A stretch of DNA of 64,000 nucleotides from Liolophura sinensis (Eukaryota; Mollusca; Polyplacophora; Chitonida; Chitonidae), in contig NC_088297.1 in assembly GCF_032854445.1 (NCBI RefSeq), positions 20,099,127 to 20,163,126 on the forward strand, in the 5' to 3' direction. The notes under the pieces were generated by a model, which was not told the origin of the DNA, ran no database searches, and saw nothing but the letters and a program-made list of their open reading frames with translations. The position numbers and the translations under genes are program-made. Positions 23,213-34,254 of the stretch are shown piece by piece; the first letter of the stretch is position 1, and every line of letters starts with the position of its first letter.

Positions 23213-23367
23213 CAGGTTGCTGGCAGGCCCACCCACATACGGCTGGTAGACCTACTCACGGAGAGGAAGCCAGCATGAGCTGGACTTGAACTCACATCGA
23301 CCTCAATGGTGAGAGGTTCCTGGGTCATTACGCTGCGCTAGCGCGCTAACCGACTGAGCCACGGAGA
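23213..23367 (-). mobile_element. SINE-A fragment (head half)
   Basis: Contains CGCAGGTTGCTGGCAGGCCC through CTAACCGACTGAGCCACGGA. The tail half is absent. Confidence 0.88.
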
Positions 23368-23399
23368 ACTCGAGTGAGCCTGAATTGAGTTTCATGAAG

Positions 23400-23612
23400 T
23401 ACCAACGCTTTGTTGGGAGCAGAGAGTGAACTGGGAGGGAGGGTGCTAAGCTTGCCTCGCGTCCCCAGTATGTTCATCGATGATGTTTTTTCCGAATATT
23501 TCCGACCATTGGTCAAAGGTAAAATGGGGAAAGGGGGGGGAGGGGGAGGGGGTATTAGAAAATATTGTAAAATAGAGCGGTTATTAAGAAATATAAAATA
23601 TGCCAAACAATT
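23400..23612 (+). repeat. low-copy interspersed repeat shared with 0.5 kb
   Basis: CCCCAGTATGTTCATCGATG and TTAAGAAATATAAAATATGC. It contains the G-run cluster. Confidence 0.65.
23525..23552 (+). other. G-quadruplex-capable G-run cluster
   Basis: GGGG, G(9), GGGGG and GGGGG runs are separated by one to three A bases, which meets the classic four-tract rule. It lies in a repeat copy also present at about 0.54-0.69 kb, where the run is absent. Confidence 0.7.
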
Positions 23613-23977
23613 GAAAACAATTTTTTTTTATTTTTATTCATATACCTTTATCCTTTAATATGGTTTCCCAAATAAATGAAATGAATTACAGCCTAAATAA
23701 CCGGGCGTTACTGGTGGTTACATAATTTTCTGATACCGTGAATTACATGCAAGACTTCCAGCTAGGCTGAATCTTTTCAAATATTCGATATGATTATTAT
23801 TCTCATGCAGACGTACTCGAACACTATGTTTTTGATTAGTGTTTAATGCCGTACGGAGGTTGAGGATAAAGACAATCGGAGCGCCCAAAGTAAACCAATG
23901 CAGTTCACCAGATACCAAAAACAAACCCCCTGACCTAGGACTACAGCCACGTTAGTGAGGGCTTTCATCATCAACTG

Positions 23978-24040
23978 AGACCAACGATTCGGTCGAAAGA
24001 CCAACGTTTCGGCCGAAAGAACAACCATTCGGCCGAAAGC
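23978..24040. repeat. 20-bp palindromic triple repeat
   Basis: Three tandem 20-bp units of the form GACCAACGTTTCGGCCGAAA. Two of the three contain the palindrome TTCGGCCGAA; the first has TTCGGTCGAA. Confidence 0.8.
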
Positions 24041-24061
24041 GCCAGTTGAAGTAATGTCTTT

Positions 24062-24330
24062 TAAGTTAATTATTTATTTCTTTGGTCTGTGTCCAACGCC
24101 ATACTTAGCACTTTTTGATTGTGGTGGTCGGTTTATGGGTGGAACAACCCGAGTACCCGGGGTAAATCACAGACATAAACCGGGCAAGTTGCTTACAAAC
24201 TTTCTCACACGTGGCGTACAGATATATAGCATAATATTGATGGGAAACAAAATGCTTTCAGTGAAAGTTCGATTATGCAAATGGCCCACGGGCGTCGCGG
24301 AATGCTTATTGTCAGCAAGGAACCTTATAT
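24062..24330 (-). mobile_element. SINE-B-like repeat
   Basis: Shares GGTAAATCACAGACATAAAC and CAAGTTGCTTACAAACTTTC with the copies at 25.83, 26.70, 46.26 and 56.65 kb. I name the family only for bookkeeping. Confidence 0.65.
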
Positions 24331-24489
24331 CCAGTGACACCCTGGGAACCCCCAAATTCCCCGTCCAGATATGTAAATTTAACATTTGAGCCAGTATAAG
24401 GAACACTTCAAAATGCACAGAGCACACCAAAAAGATCGCAATGCAAAACAAAAGAAAAGAACCAACTCCAAAATAAAACACAACCATAA

Positions 24490-25829
24490 AAAATAATTTG
24501 TGTTGTTAGAACTGGCTTACTTGAGAATTCCCCAAAACGTAAGTATATTCAATGAAAGAGTATATTAAGTAGTTACGAATAATGTGGAAAAGAAATTGCA
24601 CGTACAACACTTCCGGTGGCAAATCAATTTCCGGTTCCAATTTTCTTCCCTTGCAAACGCCCATACGTTTAGTTACATGTAACTTGTTCTAACATACCGG
24701 TTTATTCTTCAGTTTCAACTCGAAGGTGAAGAAAACGCTATTGGCTCAGCATCTTGCGAATTATTAGGAAAATCTCCATTAGAAGAGAGACAATTAATGA
24801 CCTTACCTGAACAAAATGACCTCTTTTTTTCTCACCGAACACTGACGCTTGTAAAATGAGCAACATGCCAAATGGGCTCGATTTTATATCTGCGTTGAGA
24901 CGTTTGAGCCTTACAGGCTAGATGAATCACTAAATCAACATTTTTGTGCACTTCAATACTGATAATATTTACCATTGAGCAGCTATTGTTTGGATGACAG
25001 TTATACATGAGCAAGCCAAAACAAAGAGTCAACTAAAACAATGATTGTCACAGGCAGATACCACAGACAAACTAGCTACACGTTTAACTATTACTCAGGT
25101 GCGTTTCAACTTGGGTTTTGCTTGTTCATTGTTCCATCATTGTTCCGCACGTCTGGCCAGTCAGGACTAAGATGACTCGGATGTTCATTTGCCCGCCATT
25201 GTGCTTCATGCATTGCTGTGTTTTTTTTTTTTTTTGTTTTTTTTTTTTGTTAGGTTAAGTGTGATTTGAGTTCCTGTACTAACCATTTTCACAGAAAGAC
25301 ATAATTAAACACACTGAATAAATGACTGAATGTACTCAAGAGTGCATAATGCCACGTGTGGCTGAACACTGGCAATCTGGCGTTAATGCCATTTTTTCAT
25401 TCAAACTTACATATGCGTCAGAAAGAGAATTTCCCTTTGTTCTGGTTTTATTTTGAAAACATAATGTAACTGTTATGTTTGTCTACGTTTATGCATTCAT
25501 TGATAGCGACGTCCAGTCTAACAATAGTATTAGTTTATCTGCAAGTAGAGCCACACATTGTTGCGTTTAGGAGGTAAGATAAACATAGTTTAATTCTGAC
25601 ATGGACATTTGTTTATAAACAACAGAAACATCTCGTATATTTTACCTATATAAAGACAGGTGTTTATTTAACAGGCACATTCAATCAAAATCCTATTGCT
25701 GGGCAGAGGTTTGAGGTAAGTTTCGTAGTTGAGGCCTTCATGTACGATGGTCAAAATATTCCAGTTTTATCTTGAACTCTCCTCGAAAACGCAGAGAGAC
25801 ATGTCTGTGTTTTCATTAATGTTGTTTGT
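24490..25829. other. no feature recognised
   Basis: Central part of the space between the divergent lectin genes; holds only a T-rich run at about 25.22-25.25 kb. Confidence 0.5.
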
Positions 25830-25975
25830 AGGGTTTTAAGGGCGGAGATAAACCACCGACCTGTGGCAAGTTACTTACAAACTGTGCCCATGCTTGACGT
25901 AGAAATTCGAGAGGAATCGAAAACTTCGTCACGACCGGCATTGGTGTATTAAGTCAAGTGCTTTACCGTTTGAGT
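25830..25975 (-). mobile_element. SINE-B-like fragment
   Basis: GATAAACCACCGACCTGTGG followed by CAAGTTACTTACAAACTG; adjacent to a SINE-C copy. Confidence 0.6.
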
Positions 25976-26342
25976 GAGTGAGTGAGTGCTTGGGGTTTAA
26001 CGTCGTACGCAACAATTTTTCAGTCATATGACGACGAAGGAATCCTTAGGGTGCATGTACGTGTAATGTGCCTCCTTGTTGCAGGGCGGATTTCCACCGC
26101 TCTTTTATTTTAGTGCTGCTTCACTGGGACGACTTACCGAAGGCAAGTAAGCAGCCCCGCCCGAGCCATTATCCTGATACGGGTCAACCAGTCGTTGCAC
26201 TATCCCCTTCATGCTGAACGCCAAGCGAGGAAGTTACAAGTTCCTCTTTCAAAGTCTTAGGTGTGACTCGATCAAAGATTGATCCTGGATCTACGGGTCC
26301 CGAAGAGGACGCTCTACCAACTGTGCTATCCGGGCCGGTCTT
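25972..26342 (-). mobile_element. SINE-C, minus orientation, near full length
   Basis: It begins with a GAGT tail and GGGGTTTAACGTCGTACGCA. It ends in the tRNA-like head read on the minus strand (CCCGGATAGCACAGTTGG, then GATCAATCTTTGATCGAG). Confidence 0.88.
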
Positions 26343-26563
26343 TACCGATTGAGGTTTTGCCACGAACTTGCCACCATATCCTCTAAAAGTCGACCCTGTT
26401 TGTTATTCCTGTCACTAAAGCTACATGTTTGTCTGGGTGCTTTAGCAAGATGGAGAAACTTCTTTAAACTTCATGTCTCATTGTTCTTATTCGAGAAATT
26501 TTGTTTTGATATACGCTATGTAACCTAATGCTGATGTTCAGCCATTTGAGTTAGGCAACTATT

Positions 26564-26900
26564 GCTTATTTATTTATTTATTCAGATGCTTTGTTATTTG
26601 CTTGTTTTTACACGCGGCACTCACGAATTCTCCACTTATGTGATGTATTGTTTACTCCGGGCATTCGGGTTTCGTCTGTACATAAACTTTGAAAGATGGT
26701 GGAGATCTTTATGTACAGACGAAACCCGAATGCCCGGAGTAAACCATAGGTCTTGGTAAAGTTATTGGGGAACTGTTGTACTTAAGACATGCGTCATATT
26801 GGTAGAGTGGAAGCGCGGTCTCGTAAACTTCATGTAAGACCCGTTACTCATGACGCAGGAATGCGGTTTACCAACCCTCTACAAAAGGAACCAAATCTTG
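26564..26900 (-). mobile_element. SINE-B-like repeat containing a perfect hairpin
   Basis: It has a TTATTTATTTATT left end and CGGAGTAAACCATAGGTCTT at about 26.74 kb. The inverted repeat 26650-26744 lies inside. Confidence 0.6.
26650..26744. repeat. perfect 37-bp inverted repeat, 21-bp loop
   Basis: The arms 26650-26686 and 26708-26744 are exact reverse complements (CCGGGCATTCGGGTTTCGTC against GACGAAACCCGAATGCCCGG in the core). The loop is 26687-26707. Confidence 0.97.
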
Positions 26901-27433
26901 TAACCCATACAACACCTGTACCTTCTACCTGTTTGAATAACAATATCAGCTATGATGATTCATCATTACTTGTGGCGGTATTGAAATCAGTGGTATTGTT
27001 ATTTTTAGTAGGTAGAGGGCACTGCTGAGTTATTAGATTTGCTTCCCTTTGTAGACGGCTGGCAAGCCCCATTCAGAACAACTGAATCCTATGAATCTTA
27101 AAAAAAAGCGTTTGCCGAGAATAGGATTGGGCTCATGCCACGGGTTTCTGTTGGTGAAAATGCTGTTGATAGACGTGAATCGGCTTACGTTGTAGTGGTA
27201 TTTCTGTCACCAGATGGGTTGACACCACCGGCTAGAGTCACCAGCGGTCGTCAGTCAACTAGCCTGATAGTGGACTCACACTATGCGACACTATTAATCC
27301 GCAGTAACTTATGTACAATCTTATCGTAACATCACTAAAACACACGTTAATACATTACAGCAACATTCGTGATTAACACACCGCTTAAAACATGTACTTG
27401 TATTTTACAGGGGATTCGCAAAGAACTAGAAAG
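26901..27433. other. upstream region of tectonin copy B
   Basis: No promoter motif fixed. A TTTTACAG at about 27.41 kb may be an acceptor of a 5' untranslated intron. Confidence 0.4.
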
Positions 27434-27453
27434 ATGAAAAGCTATCCAATTAG
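27434..27453 (+). CDS. tectonin copy B, coding exon 1
   Basis: The exon reads ATG AAA AGC TAT CCA ATT AG, followed by the consensus donor GTAAGTAAG. Phase 2 and the 20-nt length agree with copy A. A TTTTACAG just upstream (about 27411) could be the acceptor of this exon after a 5' untranslated exon. A weaker rival is ATGATAAATGG|GTATCT at about 28.87 kb. Confidence 0.65.
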
Positions 27454-30033
27454 GTAAGTAAGAGTGCACATACTTTAATTTATACATTTGATTGGTGTTT
27501 AGTAATGATTATTTTACGAATACGACGCTAGCCAATATCATGGTGGGAGGAAACCGAGCAGAGCCCGGGAGAAACCAACAACCATCTGCAGGTTGCTGGC
27601 AAACCGTCTCACGCACGGTCGGAGAGGAAGCCATCATGGGCTGGGTTTGAACTCGCAGCTGCTCTCTTGTTGAGCAGCTGCTGGATCATTGTGCCGAGCT
27701 GGCATGCTAGGCACAGCTTTTTTATGGCAATCCTTGTGTATGGTGTGATAAACGCATGACAAAAATGGAACAATCTTCATACGATAGGCTATCTGAAAAT
27801 CTGTCTGAAGAGTATTGGTGACAATTTTATTTAGCTATAAGTTTCAAGTAAAAAGTCCATAATTGCATGGCAGTGATAATAGTTTTAGGTGCAGTATTTT
27901 ATAGTGTATTCTTGCACAAGCCAAGATTCAGCTGGTAAACTAGGATCCCTCTTCCCATTTGCTTTGTTTTCAAGAATTTATTAAATGCATTTTAAGTCAT
28001 TCTTGATCAGAGACGTAATAAAATGTTATTAACATCAATACATGTTTTGTCCCCCAAAATTAAGCATTTGCATGAATGTCAATGAAACGTCAACGGGTGG
28101 ATCCAAGACACCCGATGCACCGCCACCGTTTCTCGTGACGTTGCTTTTCATTCCTTTCTCGTTAAAAGCAATTGTGACGTCATAACGTTACCCAAAAATT
28201 TGTAACCAATATGTGGGATATATGGTTGACCTATTTTCAACAACACTGATTATAATTGGTCAATTGCGTGTTCTTGATTGACAGTTCGGAATGGTTTACT
28301 ATCGTAAACCGACAATAGGCCTGATTTCACGGATTAAGTATAATCATTTGCCAATTATCATCTTGTCGTCGCTTCCTTTCTTTTAATCTCTATGTTGTGC
28401 ATCTTTTATATTAGATGGATTAGGCTACTATTTTTTTTTTGGTTTTCACCCTTCAACATGATGTCAGTGAACAGGGTGGCTCGTGAACATATGCCTTTTG
28501 TTTTGATAATCATGATTCCGTACGTCAATTGTTAGAGTTCCCAAAGTGCACAGTCGATTAATAAATCATGAAGCAAAACAACAATCAATCAATTAAAAAT
28601 TAATTTTAAACGTTTACGGAGATTAACGTTAAACAGGATTAACGTTCAAGCGAGATTAAAAACGTTATTTCAGTTTCACACTTTAATCTGCCATCAATTA
28701 GCACACGATAAAAACAACATCGCGCAGCTGAAACAAGTCGTTCCAGCCGGTGTTTGGTTTTGTTCCGTTGTTCTTTTCCGTAACACGTCGCCCTGTAGCA
28801 AAGAGAGAGTTCGCGAGAGCTGTAGTGGTCTTACGTATTGCCCAACTGGCTGTACTCTTAATTCTGACAGCAATGATAAATGGGTATCTTATAACTTATT
28901 GTTTCACAAAGAAAGGGGCCACTAGCTAAAAAAGCATAAAAAAAGTTCATAAACTAAGTGTGTAAAAAGAATACAGCACAGAGAGTAAATGCAGAAAATC
29001 GATATGGTCACACGCAATCGATGAAACATGGCCTCTTTTCACTATACGTCAGTTATATGGTTTTATCCTATTAAACTGCTCATGTCAACGCTTAAATATT
29101 AGAATCTTATACGCTCCGAAGTTATTTTATCACAACAACTGTATTTTGTTTTTTAGCCTATAGCCTATTTATAGCCTAACTCTTTTTTGCCACAGAGTGT
29201 GTCTGTGCGTGCTCATTCTCTGCTCGTGGGTGTGCGGCTCCTCGTCACAGAACGTCAACAGCCTCAACTGCAACTGGACGATGATAGACGACCAGCTGAG
29301 CATCAGTCACGTGTCAGTGGGTCCGGCAGGGGTGTGGGCGGTTGGCCTCGACGGAAAGGTGTACTACCGTGAAGGAACGTACATGAACGACGGGACTCGG
29401 GGCACTGCGTGGACGGAAATCCCCGGAGTCAATCTCGTGCAGCTGGACGTGGGAAACAGGATAGTATGGGGCCTGACTTCCTCTGGCAATATATACTTCC
29501 GTACGGGAATCGAAATGTACAATCCGACTGGGTGCGAGTGGCGGCTAGTGCCAGGCTTCCTGAAGGACATCACTGTGAGCCCCATGGGTCACGTCTGGGG
29601 GGTGACGACATTTGGCGGGATGGTACGCCGCGCGGAAGTCAGCTTTCTTAACCCCGAGGGCTTGTACTGGCACTCCGTGGGGCCTTCTAGCATCAAGTTC
29701 TCACGGGTGAGCGCGGGGTGTGCTGGGGTGTGGGGCATAGATGAAAACGGCACAGTGCTCTACAGGAAGGGCACATACAACGACGCCGATACCCCGGGTA
29801 GTGAATGGATCATCGTGCCCGAGCAGCTGAAACACGTCACTGTAGGGCACGGGAGAGTGTGGGGCATCAAAGGAGACTACGTGACGTATAGGGCGGGCGT
29901 GGCTCAGGCCCGACCCACGGGTGTACAGTGGGACCTCGTCTACAAGACGCTTAAGCAGTTTGATGTATGGCAATCGGCCTTGTGGGGAGCCGACAGCTAC
30001 GACCCCAAACAAGTGTACGCCCGACTCATCTAA
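27434..30033 (+). CDS. secreted tectonin-repeat beta-propeller lectin, copy B
   Basis: There are two coding exons: 27434-27453 (20 nt) and 29196-30033. Together they give 285 residues plus stop. The N-terminus MKSYPIRVCLCVLILCSWVC has a basic start and a hydrophobic core, with likely cleavage near GSSS/Q. Five complete tectonin repeats follow, with motifs such as HVSVGPAGVWAV, YYREGTY, HVTVGHGRVWGI and YNPTGCEW. A sixth blade is closed by CNWTMI at the N-terminus and LKQFDVWQSALWG at the C-terminus. Sequons are NWT and NGT. The intron (27454-29195) holds a SINE and a fragment of family D. The exon structure matches copy A, so the two are paralogues. A role in innate recognition or egg coating is inferred from family knowledge only. 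Confidence 0.9.
27478..27715 (-). mobile_element. SINE-A in the intron of tectonin copy B
   Basis: It begins ATTTGATTGGTGTTTAG, with the body through AGAGGAAGCCATCATGGGCT and a diverged tRNA head. It begins only about 25 bp after the exon 1 donor. Confidence 0.85.
29000..29130 (+). repeat. family D fragment in the tectonin copy B intron
   Basis: ATGGTCACACGCAATCGATG, ACTGCTCATGTCAACGCTTA. It ends about 60 bp before the exon 2 acceptor. Confidence 0.65.
29196..30033 (+). CDS. tectonin copy B, coding exon 2
   Basis: The acceptor is TTTTTTGCCACAG|A. The exon is one open frame from VCLCVLILCSWVC to QVYARLI-stop. It is clearly richer in G+C than its surroundings. The first in-frame codon is GTG, so a start there would be an artefact; an upstream ATG exon is needed. 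Confidence 0.93.
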
Positions 30034-30561
30034 TTCATGTATTGGTAATATAGGACTCATTTTGTGACACGAGTTTATGGGAATGCTTCAGACGTAATGT
30101 ACTGGACATACGCCAAATCCGGACCATTCTGAAAATTACGAAGATGTAGTTTACTTAAGAAAAAATTCATAAACGTATTTCTTAGTTGTTAATTCGTAGC
30201 ATGTATCGTAGTCGTAGCATGCGTCTTTAAAGAGTGTGCCGTCTGTAAGACTCACTATTCAACATTTCTAACTTAATTCGAATTACGTTATTGTAGACTT
30301 CTTGTAGCATTAGAATGACTCTGTGCCACGTGACGAGAATAACAGTAAATCATGTAAAGGTATGTGTGCATAGAAATAAGAGAAAAATATCATTTGTTAG
30401 CCTAAATTTTGAATCTGTATCAAAAATGAATACTTCCGAGAGCATACTAACAGTAAAAGTACTGCAAACGTAAAATACCTATGTTATTTTTGATACAAGT
30501 CGTTAATGTCAAAAGCGCTATCTAGTCTTGTCATATATACATATCAATATAAATTTTTTAC

Positions 30562-30950
30562 CTCGTTGGTGGCCAAACGATTAGGGCGTCCGCCTCGAAG
30601 GCGCGACACTTAAGGTCAGGTCATACCAAAGACTTTAAAAATGGTACTTTTTGCTGTCTCGCTTAGCGCAGAGCACTGAAAGTCAGAGCAAGGAAACATG
30701 ATTGGTTGGCCCGGTCTCATTGTGTAACTGGGCGGTGTGTCATGTGTGGTGTCTTCGGTATAATACTTCAGTGGCTGCAGTACTCGCCCTGCTACAAGAA
30801 GACACAGTAGATGCACACATACACCCATTGACCACTCGTCGTCACAAGAGTGAAGCAGTGTTAAGTATGACGTTAAACCCCAAGCATACATACATACATA
30901 CATACAAACATACATACATACATACATACAAACATACATACATACAATGT
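30562..30950 (+). mobile_element. SINE-C, near full length
   Basis: Head GTTGGTGGCCAAACGATTAG, body AAGACTTTAAAAATGGTACT, 3' end AGTATGACGTTAAACCCCAA and a CATA tail. Confidence 0.88.
30885..30950. repeat. (CATA)n microsatellite at a SINE tail
   Basis: Tetranucleotide CATA repeats interrupted by CAAA form the tail of the SINE-C copy that ends here. Confidence 0.9.
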
Positions 30951-31030
30951 CTTTGTGTTTAATGTCTTATATTCATATTTGTCAAACATGCATTACATTG
31001 TTCCAAACTGTATGCTTGCTATATGCCATA

Positions 31031-31036
31031 AATAAA
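31031..31036 (+). promoter_or_regulatory. possible poly(A) signal of tectonin copy B
   Basis: AATAAA lies about 1 kb after the stop, beyond a SINE. It is the first perfect hexamer I noticed, and the distance makes it doubtful. Confidence 0.25.
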
Positions 31037-31469
31037 ATTCTTTACAGAACCAGCATTTCGTTGCGATGAAAATTCCAGTGTGTAAGCCGCTGTAGTAAAC
31101 ATTGGTGTTTATTTAAATAATCATCACAAATCGCATGTATATGATATACAGGTGATTTTGTAGTCTGGCAAAACCTCATACTATCCCGCATTACAGAAGA
31201 CTGGTGAACTTGGCTTGGCTGTCTGCGACATATGCGCGCAGAGGTCTTCCTGTTTTCCAGTCTATCAACAAGCTTTCGTGGGGTGACCAGTAAATCAATC
31301 CGATTTCACTTACGCCATCCTTTTGGACGACCGACTGTTGTCACTGAAATTAAGTCTTAGTTTGACGTTTGCACTTCCAGACTTTCTGCTTGACGCAAAC
31401 GATAGCAAAGAAGTATTTCCTAGACTACGCTTTTAGATGTCCATCGCATCCCGAATAAACCGTTTCACC

Positions 31470-31870
31470 TCTAACTGGGGAGAACCGGGATCAAATCAGG
31501 GTAGGGTTGCACTGAAGATTTTCCAAATGATACTTGTTGCTGTCTTGCTTGGCGCTCATCACTAAGAGGATAGAGCAAGGAAGTATGACTGGTTGTCATG
31601 TACTTCACCAGCGGCAGCACTTTGGTAGCATGGACTCGCCCAGCCACAAGAAGACACAGTACATGTACACACACTTAATGACTGCTGGTCATATGAGCAA
31701 GGAAAGGGGACCCATTTGGCCCGGTGTCGGTATAATGTGATTGGGTGGTGGTGTCATGTATGGTGTCTTCGGCATGGCACTTCATTGACGGCAGCATTTT
31801 GGTGGCATGGATTCACTCTGCAACAAGAAAAAAGAGTATATGTACACACCTAACGGTTGTGGTTATATGC
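31470..31870 (+). mobile_element. SINE-C fragments, two partial copies in tandem
   Basis: Copies of GGCAGCACTTTGGTAGCATG and GGCAGCATTTTGGTGGCATG lie about 190 bp apart. The second starts near GGCCCGGTGTCGGTATAATG (31.72 kb). Confidence 0.75.
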
Positions 31871-31904
31871 AAAATTGTTGTTATCCAACAGCGTTGCGGA
31901 GGAG

Positions 31905-31985
31905 CACCCTAGTAGTTTAACCAGTTATCACACTGTCGTCGCTGCTCTGGTCTTCCTCTTTATGCTGTACGTCTTATATTTACAG
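31905..31985 (-). repeat. family D fragment
   Basis: The minus strand reads ACCAGAGCAGCGACGACAGT then GTGATAACTGG. Confidence 0.6.
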
Positions 31986-32039
31986 ATATTACTCATTAAA
32001 GGTCGAATGATACTAGGGAAAAGCCAAAAACGATTGCCA

Positions 32040-32840
32040 CGAACTAGCTGGTTTTGAACCATAGGCAGATAAATACAATGTCTGTTAGCACTTGTGTGAA
32101 GACCAATGAAAATAAAATAAAAATTATGCTAGTAGCAGTGCTGGGCTACTGGTATACGACATTCCGGGGATCAATTTTGTTCGCTCTGCGCAAATTGTAC
32201 ATTGAACAGTAGAAATAACAATGAAAAAAGAAAAAAAAACACGAAAAATACAAAGGAATGTTCTGGATTTGAGCGCTGACTGCCAGGCATCACTTACAAT
32301 GGGCCTATCAGTAAAGGTCAGCATACAGATTATACGGTTTTTTGTCCTGTGCTGATAGCCGAGAACAAAAAACTGCAATACTACATTGTTGTAAAGTTGA
32401 TTTCCGTTCCCAAATTGCATGTAGTCTTTGATAAAGCTCACATGTTAAATTTTGGAGAAAAGCTTAACGATATCTGGAAAGTTTTTTCAGCAATTGGTCA
32501 AAACTGGAACGAGAGAATTAATCTGAAATCCACAATCCCAAGGTCAAGGTATTCTCAGAAATGTTTTAACTGGATAAAATTATGCAGTGTTTAGAGTTGT
32601 TCTACTTTTAAATTAATTTCATTGGTCAGTTACAACCCAATTTGCTCATCAAACTTCGAAACTGCTCGCGAAAAGGTCACTCCGATAGCTTCGGTCGTTC
32701 TAGAGAAGAACATTCTAACGATTTGTGAAAATTTCTTGACGATTATGTTAAAAACACAATTGTATGGGAATAATTCTTTAAAATTCAGAATTCTTTGTTC
32801 TATCCCACTGTGCAGTTTTAAGAGTTGATCTACTTTTGCC
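32040..32840 (+). repeat. interspersed repeat family G, long copy
   Basis: GCAGTGCTGGGCTACTGGTA, CATTCCGGGGATCAATTTTG, AACAAAAAACTGCAATACTA. The 3' segment is partly duplicated (32.48-32.62 and 32.70-32.84 kb). It matches 35.81-36.38 kb. Confidence 0.75.
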
Positions 32841-33099
32841 GTGTTTTCATTCGTCCGACCAAGCCTAATTTACATATGTATAGTGTGCCAGGTTTGAAGC
32901 CAGTCTGTTCAGTGGTTCTTAAATTGCTTTCATGTAAAACAAATATGGCCGCCATGGCATGTGCCCTAGGCCAACAGAGTTAGGATATGCACTAGTTTTG
33001 ATCATAGGTTAGCAAGTAAGTTTCGGCAGATTTGGGAGTGCCTCCGTGACTCATTTGGCTAGAAAACCACTAAACCAAATCTGCTGAATTTATCTATTA

Positions 33100-33370
33100 T
33101 CTATTATCCGTGCCTCAGTTGGTTAACGCGCTAGCGAAGCGTGATGACCCAGGGGCTTCTTACCAATGCGGTCGCTGTGAGTTCAAGTCCAGCTCATGCT
33201 GTCTTCCCCTCCGGCCGTAAGAGGGAAGGTCTATCAGCAACCTGCTGATGGTCGTGGGTTTCACCCAGGCTCTGCCCGGTTTCCTCCCACCATAACGCTG
33301 GCCGCCGTCGTATAAGTGAAATGTTCTTGAGTACGGCGTAAGACACTAATCAAATAAATAAATAAATTTA
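33100..33370 (+). mobile_element. SINE-A, nearly full length
   Basis: Starts CCGTGCCTCAGTTGGTTAAC (box A), carries GTGAGTTCAAGTCCAGC (box B) and the complete body, and ends in AAATAAATAAAT. It forms the left arm and centre of a fold-back. Confidence 0.92.
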
Positions 33371-33375
33371 TTTAT

Positions 33376-33470
33376 GAGCTGGACTTAAACTCACAGCGAT
33401 CGCATTGGTGAGAGGTTTCTGGGTCATTAAGTTGCGCTAGCGCGTTAACCAACCGAGCCACGGAAGCCCC
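33376..33470 (-). mobile_element. SINE-A head, inverted partial copy
   Basis: Only the tRNA-related half, on the opposite strand from its neighbour at 33.10-33.37 kb. Confidence 0.9.
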
Positions 33471-34007
33471 AATAAAATGAATAAATAAATAAATTCAGCA
33501 GATATGGTTTAGTGGTTTTCTATGTGGCTTGTCCACAAAACTATGGTTAATAATAATAAGAATAATCCTGACAATTTCAGGGACAAAAACCGCGCGAATG
33601 AAAGCCCCGCTGACAAAACCCCCCGCGGACAAAACCGCCCATCGATCAGTATAAAGTGTGTATGGCTAATGACATAAGTTTTTTTTTTTTTTTTGCCTTT
33701 TTGTGAAAAATTAAAACTTCTCCCTGAAGTGACGTTTCAGATTTCAATACATGTTTGCAATCGATAGATCCCCTTCTTACTGGTTCAACCTTCATGTATC
33801 TTAACCGTTTGCGAAGACATCGGAAAGAGCCATACATCTCTCACCGGTACATAGAATGCCCGACCTCCATTTCAGGCTTATCTGAAAACTAAAGAAGTCA
33901 GCAAGCATGGAAAACAATTGCTGTATTGCAGCTTGTGTTACAATTCTTTCCTGTTTTATGAGCACAAAGGAAAGATATAAAAATTTTAATTTACGTGATA
34001 TATACAT

Positions 34008-34254
34008 TTATGTATTTATTCGACTGGCGTTTTACGCCGAACTCAAGAATATTTCACTTATGCGACGGCGGCCAACCGGGCAGAGACCGGGGGAAACCCA
34101 CGATCATCCGCGGATTGCTGTTAGACCTTTCCACGTACAGCCGGAGAGGAAACCAGCATGAGCCGACCTTGAACTCACAGCGACAGCATTGATGAGAAGC
34201 TCTCGGGCCATTTCGCTGTTCTAGCACGCTAACCAACTGAGCCACGAAGGCCCC
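34008..34254 (-). mobile_element. SINE-A, near full length
   Basis: TTATTCGACTGGCGTTTTAC through CCAACTGAGCCACGAAGGCC. Confidence 0.92.

Larger units (their letters stand above)
33057..33527. repeat. fold-back: inverted duplication of a SINE head and its flank
   Basis: The arms are about 33.06-33.20 and 33.38-33.52 kb. The outer 33 bp (AGAAAACCACTAAACC ... CTGCTGAATTTA) match with one mismatch in inverse orientation. Inside, both arms carry the SINE-A head, so the similarity extends about 145 bp. Confidence 0.88.

Noticed and set aside
28870-28890. ATGATAAATGG|GTATCT as first exon of tectonin copy B
   Set aside because: Frame fits, but the donor is poor and the 27434 exon has a consensus donor and the paralogue's length.
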